From Ambrosia x helenae (Eukaryota > Streptophyta > Magnoliopsida > Asterales > Asteraceae): a DNA stretch of 64,000 nt. The translations under genes and the position numbers were made by a program. The first letter of the stretch is position 1; each line of letters begins with the position of its first letter. The notes beneath the pieces are model-generated. The model did not search any database. It saw only the letters and a list, made by a program, of their open reading frames with translations, and was not told the origin of the DNA. Positions 1 through 11,208 of the stretch are shown one piece after another. The DNA is taken from contig CM061226.1 in the NCBI GenBank assembly GCA_030844895.1, positions 117,166,574 through 117,230,573 on the forward strand, read 5' to 3'.

Positions 1-735
1 TAAAGGGCCTACCTTTTTTTTTAAATAATAATAATAATAACAATAATAATAATATAAAAAAACCTAACCTAACCACTTTTCATTTTCATTATTTTCTTTC
101 TTCTTCTCTTCTTTGCAACAACAATGGCTACCTTCTTCCTCTCTTTTTGAACGGTAATATACAGGTGGCAAGAGATTATTGGACAAAAGAAAATAGGAAC
201 AAGCGCGAAATATTTCACGTGGGCATCATTAGCGCCCAATTAACAAGGCAGGGAGCGGTGTTTTGGAGTGAAACGGGCACAAAAAGCCCCCTTTAACGCT
301 CCTATAACAATCCATTACGTATTGTCTAATAGATAAATTAGTTATCTTTCTAGAAACAAAGATAACATTTGTTAACAATATAAATATAAAAATATAACTT
401 AAAAAATTTCAAGAACCCTAATTTATTTGTATCTAAAAAGATAACTATATTTGTTTGTCGCTTTAACAAACCATTACGTATGGCCAAGACTTAAAGGAGA
501 TGAGAGTGACCTTGGTAAATCACAAACTTAGATCATTCGATTAAAAAATGCTTTGTTTGTCGCTTTTGATTGTCTAGTTGTCTCGAATGATGTTTGTTCA
601 ACTGTTGGCTTCTGTTTGTCAAATGTCGAATAAAAGAGGTGGATGTTTGTTCCATTTTGATTAAACTTTGTGTGGTGAAATAACAACACAACCCAATAAC
701 TAAGAAAAGGTGTAATTGATAAACTAAAACATTAA

Positions 736-1075
736 GGGTATGTTTTGCAATGAGCTTTTAAGAGGTTCGAGGTTCAAGCTCCAAGCTTTTAAGAAAACAC
801 TCATACTCAACAAAAAGCCTTGTTTGGTTGAAGGAGTTTGAAGCTTTTAGGTTAAGAGAAAAAACTCTATACTAAAAAGCTATTAATACTAGCGTTTAAG
901 AAAAAGCTCCAAATATCTACAAGCTTTTAATGAGTATTTGACACAAATACACATTCTATAATAAAATAACAAAAGTAAAACATGCATACAAGATTTTAGT
1001 TAATGCATATTTTGATCATTTTATACATTTTATTAAAAGTTCCAGCTACTCTACCAAACACTAAAATATATTTAA
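736..1075 (+). mobile_element. Left part of a PIF/Harbinger-like MITE, right end missing
   Basis: Starts with GGGTATGTTTTGC after TAA. It matches the left 340 bp of the complete MITE at 51823-52221 but breaks off at TTTAAA and continues into the promoter relic. The missing right inverted repeat is explained by a duplication junction inside the element. Confidence 0.6.
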
Positions 1076-1410
1076 AGGAATCACGAACAGTATAGTTACC
1101 GGTGACAAAAATCAACATGATACATAGGGTTATATAACTTGATAGCATCATCTTGAAACTTACGTTTATGGTGAAACTATATTAATCCTTTCGATATTTA
1201 TACACAAATAAGACTTTGATCGCAATTAATGATTCCTTAGAATCTAATAAATAAAAAAATAACAAATCTTCTTGTTCATCAACATGATACATAGGGTTGT
1301 ATAACTTGATATAATCATCTTGAAACTTACGTTTATGGTGAAACTATACTAATCCTTTCGATATTTATACACAAATAAGATTTCGATCGCAATTAATGAT
1401 TCCTTAGAAT
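1076..1410. repeat. Two tandem relics of the cysteine-rich-peptide gene promoter
   Basis: 1076-1279 and 1279-1410 (continuing at 2532-2575 after the hAT insertion) are two similar copies of a roughly 200-bp sequence. The same sequence occurs at about 38470-38672 and 49937-50140, directly upstream (minus strand) of the two cysteine-rich peptide genes. Here no peptide coding sequence follows, so these look like leftovers of former tandem gene copies. Confidence 0.55.
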
Positions 1411-2531
1411 CAATGTTTTCAGGACCGGATTGGATATCGAATCGGACGCCTTATTGGTTCACTGGTCGGACCGGTCCGACCGGATTTAAGGACCGGATGA
1501 CGTAATAAATAATATATTTTATATCTAAAGGGGTGGCGGCGCAGCTTGTTGCCCGCCTACCTACCATCCTTATGTAATTTACCCTTTTTTGTCAATGGAA
1601 ATGGAATTGAATATCTAAAATATAACATGAATTTTAATTATCGATGGAATTTATATCTTAAACAAATATATTTATATTGTAAACAAACATCCAAATTTTA
1701 TATTAAAGGTAGGTTGGGATTTTCATATATGTGAATTATGAATTTTGTAACATTTTATAACTTTAATAACTTTAATCTGTTCAAATTGATTTAATATAAT
1801 GCAAACAAATTACAAATAATTGGTTAACTAAATTTATATGGGTTGAAAATTTATCTTATTGAATGAATTCAAGATGGTAATGCAAGCTGGGGATTGGTGA
1901 CGTAGCAACAGAATGGCTACATAGATATTATCTTGGAATTAATATTAAATATATTACCTTTACCTAATTTTTTAATTTTCAAATTTTCTTTTTATCTCTC
2001 CCGGACTTCAAGGCATTTTACAGTAACCAAGATTAATATTTTGCATTTCTAATAATTTGCTTTTTTGCAGTTGTTTTTTAAATGCCATCTCCTCCTTATC
2101 TCTCCTTTTGCATTTGAGTATTTCTCTTCCTACTGCAATCTCACCACAGGTTTCCACCACCGTCACCTGTATTCATGTTGTCACAACACCATCTATAATC
2201 TCTCATTCGGAGAAGGTTCTCACATGAACAAGGTAACATTTACCAAAGCCGGATCTCTCTTGGTTTGTTGATTTTAGGGTTAATCGCACATGGTTGACGG
2301 CTGTGAAGATTCTCAAATGATGGTTGACGGTTGTTAGAGTCTCAGACAACAGTGTTTTGGGGGAAAATAAACGCGAAAAGGCAAATTCACCGGTCTGACC
2401 GGCCGGTTTGACGAACCACCGAACTAGAGGAAATTTTGAACCGCCCGGTTTTTTGTAAAGTTGACGAATGCTGCAACCGGTTCGCTCAACTTGCCGAGTC
2501 CCGCCGGTCCGATCCGGTCTTCAAAACATTT
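1411..2531. mobile_element. Non-autonomous hAT-like element with 8-bp TSD
   Basis: Terminal inverted repeats CAATGTTTTCAGGACCGGA at the left and the complementary CCGGTCTTCAAAACATT plus one base at the right (the last base is T here, G in the copy at 42121). The flanking target duplication is CTTAGAAT at 1403-1410 and 2532-2539. The 8-bp TSD and CA...TG-type ends fit the hAT superfamily. No transposase is present. GACCGG-type repeats cluster near both ends as subterminal repeats. Confidence 0.8.
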
Positions 2532-2657
2532 CTTAGAATCTTAATAAATAAAAAAAATTACAAATCTTCTTGTTCACATTAGACTATGGAAGGAGGGGGC
2601 ATGATATGTCATGTGGCACATATGAGCTCCACTTTTTAAGCCTCAAAATGGTGGGGA

Positions 2658-2672
2658 GTGGGGGGGGGGGGG
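2658..2672. repeat. Poly-G tract
   Basis: A run of about 12 G in AT-rich sequence, also present at about 42250-42262 in the second copy with a different length. It is a likely sequencing or assembly trouble spot. Confidence 0.8.
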
Positions 2673-3306
2673 AGGTGGCTTGATGTGCCATGTGACATTT
2701 TTTATTTTATTTTATAAACTAATTAAAAAACACATTAAAATTAAAAAGATAATTAAAAGTATATATATTAATACATTAAATAAAAAAACGAAACACTAAA
2801 TAAAAGACATTAATAATAAAAATTAGTCATACTTAACAATATATATTTTTGTAACAATAAAACTAAATGTAAACAATAATAGTAAATAAAAACAACATAC
2901 ATTATGTTAAAATAAAAATAAAAAAATACCTTGAGCCGAGCATTCCGATTCGCTTATTCAAGCTTTTGTTAACGCAATCTCTTCGGCGGGTGTCCATTTT
3001 TTATTAACTCGTTGCGCGGCGGCTTGTGCTATTTCCTAATCGGTCTTCTTCTTATGACTTCTTGTTACAACCTTTTTCACCGTCGATGATCCAAACATAT
3101 TTTGTGTGACATCCGTCACCTTTCGTTTTATTTTTATAACATTCCGCATTTCTATCTTGTACATTATTATTCAATCAATAAAACGTCGCATTTTTATCAT
3201 TCTTATACGTTTTAAAAATATTTTGGGGTACTTTTGGACTCGTATAATCATACTACAAACATAAAATAACATTATATTTGTGAAATAATTATAAAAAAAT
3301 TAATTG

Positions 3307-3378
3307 CGTGGACCGGGACTCGAACCCGCGTCCACAGCCGGCCCAACCACACACACACTTTAACCATCTGGGCTACAA
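3307..3378 (-). other. tRNA-like module (A box + B box)
   Basis: On the minus strand the A box TAGCCCAGATGG (3364-3375) and the B box GGTTCGAGTCC (3316-3326) match the pol III tRNA promoter consensus, with tRNA-like spacing and a short T run after it. The acceptor stem does not pair, so this is not a functional tRNA gene. Confidence 0.5.
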
Positions 3379-3984
3379 CACATTACATGTTCAATTTCCA
3401 AACAAAACAAATATAAACCCTTCATAATGGCACCCAGTTGACTTTGGAAAGTCAACTGCGAGCATTAACCTTCCAAATCAAGTATAATCCGCGTTTTTTT
3501 AAAGCAATTCGTTTATGGAATGTGTAGACCGACCCTTTCAGCTTAACCCTCACGCAAATTAACCATTAAAACATTCCAATTATAAGTCCAATAACGCGTA
3601 TACTAGTTATGACGGGTCAAAACGCCCAAAATTACAAGGATGAACGATTAGTATAAATTGATACCTCTCATTCAAGCTCATTGCACCGATAATTTAACCC
3701 CTATACTCGAAATACCCTTAAATTTCTTCAAATCTAAGATTTTTGCTCGTGTTGATTTTTCTATTGACCGCACCTTTGCGCTCGTTCCATCGCTGTAAGT
3801 TCAATATTTTTTTATGGGATTTGTTAATCGGCCCTCATACTCCAATAGCCCTATGGTTAATTGGATTATAATAGCACATTGTGGTTTATTAGAAATCTAG
3901 GGTTCTTCATCTTATAATTGGGGATAATACTCGCTACAGACAAGTGTTTAAACATATTGCAGAACAAAAACAATAACCAACTGA

Positions 3985-4075
3985 TCCACAGATCAGTTGG
4001 TAACGGGATTATGTTTAAAACATGAACCGGCCGTAGGCCAGGGTTCGATTCCCACACGCGTGTTCTTTTTTTTTT
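3985..4075 (+). other. tRNA-like module with T-run
   Basis: An A-box-like GATCAGTTGGTAA is followed by a perfect B box GGTTCGATTCC at 4042-4052 and a run of nine or more T from about 4065. The layout resembles a pol III unit inside the LTR. Confidence 0.5.
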
Positions 4076-4149
4076 CTTTTTCAAACCAATTATAAACATG
4101 AACCAGATAACCTTTATAACTAATTAAATCTGTATCTAACTCGTTCTCA

Positions 4150-4243
4150 GGGTCAGGTCAGCTGGTCTGGCTTGTGATTTTAAAAGCATTGAACCGGCCA
4201 GCGACTCGGGTTCGAGTCCTAGCACATGCAACCATTTTTTTTA
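4150..4243 (+). other. Second sense tRNA-like module with T-run
   Basis: A-box-like GGTCAGCTGG, B box GGTTCGAGTCC at 4209-4219, then eight T at about 4234. It shares the GAACCGGCC stretch with the module at 3985, so the two are related duplicates. Confidence 0.5.
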
Positions 4244-5113
4244 AATTCTTTTATACTTATATATTCAATATTATTTTTAAAAATAGATTTTAAATACTAA
4301 ACATGGTTTATAAATTCTATAAAATTTATTTTAAGTTATTCTGAGGATAAAGTTTATTATCCAACTTTTAGTTTTTCAAAAATTATTTATTTATTATATA
4401 TTATAAATATTACAAGTTTATTCATTTATAATTTCAAAATTCTATAAAATATCTAAACGATCTTATAAATATCCACAAAAATTATTTTAAACTTGTAGAT
4501 CTATAAGCATTTCATAAATAAATTTTATTTCAGAAAAATCATTCGTTTCATATTTTTAATTGATTTTTGTTATTTTAAGTCATAAATAAATCATAATAAA
4601 TTTATTTTTCAATATTTTTATACCAAAATTTTACATAAATTATATTTGTTCATTTAGAACAGAAATATAAATTTTAATTTGAAATTTCTTGAATTTTAAT
4701 ATTTTTAGATATTAAAATTATATCTTTGAGGAATAGAAATAAATATACTAAATATTCAATTTTTGAGGAAATAATTTTATAAAAATACTTAGAAACCTTA
4801 TAACATGATCATCCTTAATCAAAAACTTACAATAGTCTTTTATTTAATTATTTACCCAGCTTCTTTATTTATTAACAATTTACCTAATTAATAAAACAAT
4901 TACTTATCCCCAAATTAGGAACCCTAGAACTACTTGTATCCTAGATAGCTTAGATTGTAAGTTCATTCCCTTACAAATTATCTAATTCTTTAGGTTAATC
5001 CTTTGGGATAATCCTAATTCATATCACGTTGTTCGGTAGAGTTTCAAGTTATTACGCGAACTGTGAGTATTTCCTATCCCCTTTTTGCTTTTATTCATTT
5101 TTGGGGTGTTACA

Positions 5114-5524
5114 TGTGCACATATACAAATTACAAATACAAGTTCACATTTTTACAATACAATTCTAGTACTATGTGCATTTGCTTACAAACGTGCTTTA
5201 TGCTTAGACATTACATGTAGAATACATTTGTACTTAGTGAAATCATTAACATTGTACAAGCCGACCTTAACATTGGATAGCGCTATTGGATTGACAACCC
5301 GCCTAGGTTGATTCTCCCCCTTTTTCATCGGAGAATCCGTGGTCATTGTTAAGTTATTATCCATTTATTGGATGAGTACACCGCCGTTCATTTAGTACAT
5401 TATACAGTCACAGGATTGATTTCGCTCATTTGTATGTTACATAGTTTACATAATTGCACTGTAGCTTTGCACTTGAATTGTATAACATTTTCCAACTTAC
5501 TATATGTATTAAATCTAGGAATGC
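5114..5524. other. Spacer with LTR-derived fragment
   Basis: No gene. 5276-5305 carries TAGCGCTATTGGATTGAC, the same short module found (AATAGCGCTATTGGGAGTGAC) in the R/U5 half of the Gypsy LTRs at 13649 and 17893, so part of this stretch is a decayed LTR fragment. Confidence 0.4.
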
Positions 5525-8156
5525 TGTAACACCCCAACCGATGGCGGAAACATCGAGGTGTCACGTAGTGATGATTGTTCAATAGCTCATGGACTAAAGT
5601 GTAAATTTTTTAATACATTGATTAAATAATTTATTACATTGAAATGAAATACAACGATTCTAACTACCAACTAAATTGAAATACAATGAATCAAAATCTA
5701 AATATAAATCCGAAAGCTTAAAGAATGCATCTCAAAACAACCTGAAACATGTACAAAATAATTTGGTCAATACAAAAATGTATTGGTGAGCATACCCTGT
5801 TTAATAAATATAGTAGAAAAGCGTTTAGCAATTCATGTGTCGTATACTGTTTGCAATTATGTAATAAGTGGTATCCGGGTCAAATCAACCCTAAGAGAAG
5901 AAAGCAGATATATATAGTATGCGCTAGTAGTAATGTAATACATAGCAATGACGAGGACTCTCAACAGAGTCACAAGGGTATAAACCATAGTACTATTCAT
6001 TGAAATGCCAGGCCGCAACGGTTAATGATTTGACAGGTCATAGATACACAAAATGACACAAGCAAACACACATAAGAATTGCTATTTTAGTAAAAGGAAT
6101 TATAAATTTGATAGTAAGTACATGAGTCACCCCAAAATAGTAAGACAGTAAAAAGGGGAAAGATATACTCACAGTTTGCGAAAGCGAGCAAAATCCAACT
6201 TAAGCGGTCGTGAGCTAAGTAATGGGAATTCTGAGGAATTCAACCTATAATGTGTAAGCATACTAATAAGGAAATGTCTAAAAAGTCTAAGGTAACTAGG
6301 GTCTAAGGCATTAGGGTTTGCTAAGTCGATTTGGGGAATTAGAGTTTTTATGATCAGTCGCGTTAATGTAAAAGTTGTATATCACAAATAATATATGAAA
6401 GGTTGTAAATGTGGTTTAAATAATGTAATTATTACCTATTGATTATTTAGATAAAAATATGCTTGAATAATTAAGACGAAATAATTTAACTAATTATTGT
6501 AAATAATTACAATAATCATAAATATTGAAACACCTAATTATGAGTTACACAATGATCCACAATTGATAATAAAGATTTTCAAAACATAGAGCTATTTCTA
6601 TTTTATAGGAAAAGTATTTATAAAATGGATATTTAATGGTATAAATAAATAAATGATTAATTATGTCTAATTAAACATAAATAAGACTAATAATTCAAGA
6701 CATGATCCAAAAATTCCATTTTCATAGAAAATGGATGATTTCTGATGTAAATTAATGAAAATAATTTTCTCATAATTTTTATAAACTTATTTATATTTAA
6801 AACTGATTTAATGAGATTAAATCATGTTTAAATGATTAAAAATAGAAAAATTAATAAAAATAAATGTTTTCTAAACCAATAATTTTTATATCAGTTCATG
6901 ATGATGAGAAATAATTACCCAAAAAGTTTGAGATTAAAATCACTAAAAATGAATTTTTTATGAATTAATTATGATTAAAACAATTTAAATTAATAAAATA
7001 ACAAAAATTTAATAATTCTCAGAAAGTAAAAGTGTGGTATTTTTCTTTATGGTGTCAAGAAGCTACACCTAAATTTTCATAATTTTTGGGTAAAAATTGG
7101 ATTTATTATGAATATTCCAAGTTTAATATGTTTATTTATTAGTATAAAGATATATAAAAACAAAAGCTAAAAAAATAGAATGAAAAAGGAACGTGGTTGG
7201 TGGGGTTCGAACCCGCCCCCCTTCTGTTTGCATAACCAACATACAACCACTACCCTACAACTACTTTTGTTAGATAATATCGAATTAAAATCTATTTAAT
7301 ATATATAACCCAACTTCATCTTCTTCCCCAACACAACTTAGAAACCCTAACCCTAGGTGAAAATTTAATAACCCGATTTAGAGCAGATTCGATGTCTGTA
7401 ATAAGGGGCTTATGTTCGGAAAAAGAAACTAAACAAAACGGCATCAATGAAATCGACTTACAATGTGTTAAAGTTGCTCGAAAAAGAAGAGTAAGAACCG
7501 AACTCGAGTAGGTTCGATTGGATGCTTACGGGACGCGATTTGATGATTTTTTTTGTGGGTTTAGATTGTCTAAGTGTGCAGAAATGTTTTGCAAGGATTG
7601 GTTTAAGTATAGGTTGATTAAAACAACCGTTTTGATGGATCTTTGTTTTCCGGTCGGTTACATACAAATACCCGAATTAAAGTGTTGTTTTAACTAATTA
7701 AATGCGTGTAATGGGTCTTGTAATGGATGAATAATAATGAAGAAACGATTAGTGATCATTTAAACGAGTTAAAACGCCCCAAATGGTAGGATTTTATGTT
7801 GGCCGGAACAAATTCCGGCGGCCGGAAACCACCTCGCCGGAAAGACGACTGGAAAGGCAGGAGATAAGATTTTTTTTAAACTTTCATGACTTGGCAGAAA
7901 CAGCCCCTATACTTTTAACTAGGTTAGATTATTATTAAACTAGGTTAGTTTTTCTTTTATAAAACATAACCAAGTTAACTAGATTATTCTAGAATGTTTT
8001 TACGCTTTATAAACTTGAAATTATTTTATAAAATTTTTGCCTAATAACGTTTCAACACTAGCACTTGATTAAAACGAAGGTACGATCTAGCATAAATATA
8101 AATGATAAAATTTTAGTTCGCTCTAAAATTAATTTGAAAACGACGAACTCACAGGG
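5525..8156 (-). mobile_element. LTR-like sequence of the tRNA-module family, minus strand
   Basis: The left edge TGTAACACCCCAACCGATGG is the reverse complement of an LTR 3' end and matches the edges at 12237 and 32138. The right edge is blurred because a Cassandra element begins at 8157 with an overlapping TGTAACACCC. A sense tRNA-like module lies about 0.9 kb from the inferred 5' end, as in the other members. No coding region. Confidence 0.5.
7195..7265 (-). other. tRNA-like module in LTR
   Basis: B-box-like GGTTCGAACCC (about 7203-7213, minus strand) preceded by an A-box-like TAGGGTAGTGGT. It lies at the same distance from the LTR 5' end as the sense modules of the other LTRs. Confidence 0.4.
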
Positions 8157-8765
8157 TGTAACACCCGGCCCCTCTCACCACCAATATTGTCCGCTTTGCC
8201 CTCCCAGAGCTCACGGATTTGTTTTTGGGTGCCCCGGTGGAAACTTCCCAGGAGGTCACCCATCCTGAAACTGCTCCCACCTGAGCATGCTTAACTGTGG
8301 AGTTCTCCTCTCATCCACTAACATTAAGCCCCAAAACGCGTTGGTGATTTAAGAGGCAAGACATTACTTATGAACCAAGGATCTCTCCTAGCCACGGCCG
8401 ATGTGGGAATTTCCTGGGATGTCACATTCACCCCCTGTTAGAGTCTCATCGTCCCTGATGAGGTATGTACCCACCATCCCGAATGGCACAGGAGTGGCTC
8501 TGATACCATCTGTAACACCCGGCCCCTCTCACCACCAATATTGTCCGCTTTGCCCTCCCAGAGCTCACGGATTTGTTTTTGGGTGCCCCGGTGGAAACTT
8601 CCCAGGAGGTCACCCATCCTGAAACTGCTCCCACCTGAGCACGCTTAACTGTGGAGTTCTCCTCTCATCCACTAACATTAAGCCCCAAAACGCGTTGGTG
8701 ATTTAAGAGGCAAGACATTACTTATGAACCAAGGATCTCTCCTAGCCACGGCCGATGTGGGAATT
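8157..8765 (-). mobile_element. Cassandra TRIM element (5S-rRNA-derived LTRs)
   Basis: A miniature retrotransposon on the minus strand: 3' LTR 8157-8426 (270 bp), internal region 8427-8510, 5' LTR 8511-8765 (lacking about its first 15 bases). The PBS at 8496-8508 reads TGGTATCAGAGCC on the minus strand, complementary to initiator tRNA-Met. A purine tract (rc of CCCCCTGTTA) at 8431-8440 precedes the 3' LTR. Each LTR contains a 5S-rRNA-like stretch with AAGCGTGCT and GGATGGGTGACCTCCTGGG. That 5S content with an iMet PBS is the defining Cassandra layout. It has no coding capacity and depends on other elements for movement. Confidence 0.9.
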
Positions 8766-9041
8766 GGTTTGTAAAGTTATTGCACTAATTTTAATACATT
8801 TTTAAAATTCTGATTTGTTTTTTAATACTTTTTTATGGCGGTTGCAGGTGTATAACGATTGTGTTGCACCAGTGAGCAACGGTGGAGGTTGTTTGCTCAG
8901 GGTAATAGTACTCTCGCAGATTCTTGCATAGACCAATTGGAGTTTATTGTTGCACGGGCACAAAGGATTGGAGATCCAAAATATCAACAGAAGGTACATG
9001 ATTTTGCTCTTTAGTGTTAACAATTCTTTCATTTTGATATT

Positions 9042-10380
9042 TATCATGATTTATACAATATTGGAAACATCTAATGTTAATAATTATAATTACCATATCA
9101 TTAATAACCTTTAAACACAAAATTATTAATCAAATATAAATACATTTATAAATTTACTTTTAAACATTCAAATCAAAATTTAAAAAAAAATCGGTTTTAA
9201 AAATTAAAAACATTTAAACACAAAATAAATGCTTAATTCTTTGATTTGTCACATTACTATTTTTAGCGTATAATTAGCATTTATCATGATTTACACAATA
9301 TTGGAAACATCTAATGTTAATAATTATGATTACCATTTCATTAATAACATTTAAACACAAAATTATTAATCATATATAAATATAAATACATTTATAAACA
9401 AAGTTAAATTTGAATTTTTTTCATCACACTTAATACGTCTATTTTCAATTGAATTACTTTATTTTCAAACATTCAAAATCAAAATTTTAAAAAAATTACG
9501 GTTTTTAAAATTAAAGTCATTTAAACACAAAATAAATGCTTAATTCTTTGATTTGTCACGTTACTATTTTTAGCGTATAATTGACATTTATCATAAGTTA
9601 CACAATATTGGAAACTTCTAATGATAATAATTATGATTATCATTTCATTAATAACTTTTAAACACAAAATTATTAATCATATATAAATACATTTATAAAT
9701 TTATTTTTACACATTTAATATCAAAATAAAAAAAACGGTTTTTAAAATTAAAGACATTTAAACACCAAATAAATGCTTAATTATTTGATTTGTCACATTA
9801 CTATTTTTAGCATATAAATAGCATTTATCATGATTTACACCATATTGGAAACATCTAATGTTAATAATTATGATTACCATTTCATTAATAACATTTAAAC
9901 ACAAAATTATTAATCATATATAAATATAAATACATTTATAAACAAAGTTAAATTTGAATTTTTTTCATCACAATTAATACGTCTATTTTCAATTGAATTA
10001 CTTTATTCTCAAACATTCAAAATCAAAATTTAAAAATGAATACGGTTTTTAAATTTAAAGACATTTAAACACTAAATAAATCCTTAATTCGTTGATTTGT
10101 CACACTACTATTTTTAGCGTATAATTAGCATTTATCGTGAGTTACACAATATTGGAAACATCTAATGTTAATAATTATGATTACCATTTAATTAATAACC
10201 TTTAAATATAAAATTATTAATCATATATAAATACATTTATAAATTTATTTTTAAACATTCAAAATCAAAATTTAAAAAAAAAAATCCAGTTTTTAAAATT
10301 AAAGACATTTTAACACAAAATAAATGCTGAATTATTTGATTTGTCACATTACTATTTTTAGCGTATAAATAGCATCTATA
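9042..10380. repeat. Tandem array with alternating 236/309-bp spacing
   Basis: The anchor sequence CATTTATCATGATTTACACA (with variants) starts near 9042, 9279, 9588, 9822 and 10131. Spacings alternate about 237, 309, 235, 309, so the true period is a dimer of about 545 bp. The longer monomers carry an extra block of about 72 bp containing AATACGTCTATTTTCAATTG. Confidence 0.75.
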
Positions 10381-10916
10381 AGGTAATAGTCGGTTAAAAT
10401 TATTGAGTAATGCTCCTTTTACTTATACATGGGTCACTTTAGATAATGTTCCTTCCTATAAACGGGTCAAATAAGGTAATAGTCGGTTAAAATGTTGTTT
10501 TAGTGGTGTAGGTTCATGTTTGTTTACTTATAAATTGGTCGATTTGGGTAATGTTCAACTTTTCCAATGGGTCAAATAGGGTAAAAGTCACCAACAGTGT
10601 GTTTATGGTGTTTTGATTAGATTGATGTTCCTTTTACTTATACATAGGCCATAGGTGAATTGGAGCAATCTTCCCTTTTCTTAACGGGTCGATTTGGGTA
10701 ATGTTTGCCTTTTCAAATGTGTCAAATAGAATAAAATGTGCTCGAAGCTTTTTTTAGCGGGTCGATATGGGTAATGCTCATCTTCTCAGACGTGTCAAAT
10801 TAAATTGTGAAATTTAGGTGGTAGTTAGTTTCTTATTTTTATTTTTATTACTTTCTTATTGTTGAATATGCCATAAGTCTATTTTTAACACATACCATTT
10901 AAGTCGCCTTATTCAG

Positions 10917-11084
10917 GTTGGATTGTATTTAAGAAACCCTGTATTCTCACATGGCCAGCTTTATGTCGCATTGTCAAGAGTTAAAAGCAAGGCAGGCGTG
11001 AAGTTACTTATACTTGATGCTGGTGGGAAAGTGATGACTAAAACAAAAAATGTGGTTTATAAGGAAATTTTCAGCGATATTTGA
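10917..11084 (+). pseudogene. Terminal exon of a Helitron Rep/Helicase (Pif1-like)
   Basis: After an acceptor-like ATTCAG the frame from 10917 reads 55 codons to TGA at 11082-11084. It contains HGQLYVALSRVKSKAGVK, the conserved helicase motif VI region of Pif1-type helicases as found at the C terminus of plant Helitron RepHel, and ends NVVYKEIFSDI. The upstream Rep and remaining helicase motifs were not found, so the element is not autonomous. The exon lies 121 bp before the Helitron 3' terminus, the expected place. Confidence 0.75.
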
Positions 11085-11208
11085 ATAAATGTGTATTCGT
11101 TGCTTTTAAATTTTAATAAAATTTTTCTACTTTATTTTTCTTATACGTTATACTACTCCAAATAATCGTACGTTGTTGAACTGCGTGTCAACGCGGGCAA
11201 ATATCTAG

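Larger units (their letters stand above)
1..5113 (+). repeat. Repeat unit A, copy 1 (left-truncated by the window)
   Basis: This block is nearly identical to 39587-44705, and its first 1.07 kb also matches 51081-52163. It begins at the window edge exactly where unit A follows unit B in the other copies, so another unit B probably lies just to the left. It holds a 5' MITE fragment (736-1075), two copies of a gene-promoter relic (1076-1410, interrupted by a hAT element), and an LTR-like sequence (3105-5113). No gene is supported; the ORFs at 1546-1734 and 2065-2271 lie inside the hAT insertion and look like chance. Confidence 0.85.
3105..5113 (+). mobile_element. LTR-like sequence (about 2.0 kb) with tRNA-like modules
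   Basis: Begins TGTGACATCCGTCACC and ends GGGGTGTTACA, the TG...CA form of an LTR. No internal domain is attached, and the 5-bp flanks (TTTTG, TGTGC) do not match, so it may be a solo LTR with lost duplication or a truncated one. It carries one antisense tRNA-like module near position 210-270 of the LTR and two sense modules at about 880-1140. Its end resembles the LTRs at 5525 and 32138. Superfamily is not assignable without an internal region. Confidence 0.55.
8766..11208 (+). mobile_element. Helitron 3' portion with helicase remnant
   Basis: The 3' end at 11205-11208 is CTAG followed by T, preceded by a hairpin (GTTGA 11175-11179 pairing with TCAAC 11188-11192), the standard Helitron terminus. 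Upstream at 10917-11084 is the terminal helicase exon. 9042-10380 is a tandem repeat array and 10400-10800 contains degenerate repeats of GGGTCGATTTGGGTAATG. No 5' TC terminus is recognisable; the left limit is set only by the truncated Cassandra LTR. A short open stretch with exon-like borders at about 8870-8995 was not identified. Confidence 0.65.

Noticed and set aside
2065..2271. 68-codon ORF conserved at 41656-41862
   Set aside because: It lies inside a duplicated non-autonomous hAT element; conservation is explained by the recent duplication.
3307..3378. Functional tRNA gene
   Set aside because: A and B boxes are good, but the acceptor stem does not pair and no sensible anticodon arm forms.
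8227..8666. 5S rRNA genes
   Set aside because: Only the internal promoter half of 5S is conserved and it lies inside LTRs with PBS and PPT; this is Cassandra, not a 5S gene.
8870..8995. Host or captured-gene exon (DQLEFIVARAQRIGDPKYQQK)
   Set aside because: Open frame ends at a GT donor and looks coding, but the upstream border fails to give a clean acceptor in frame and the family is not recognised; mentioned only within the Helitron.
9042..10380. CRISPR-like array
   Set aside because: Repeat units are hundreds of bases long, AT-rich and degenerate in a plant Helitron; no short direct repeats with unique spacers.
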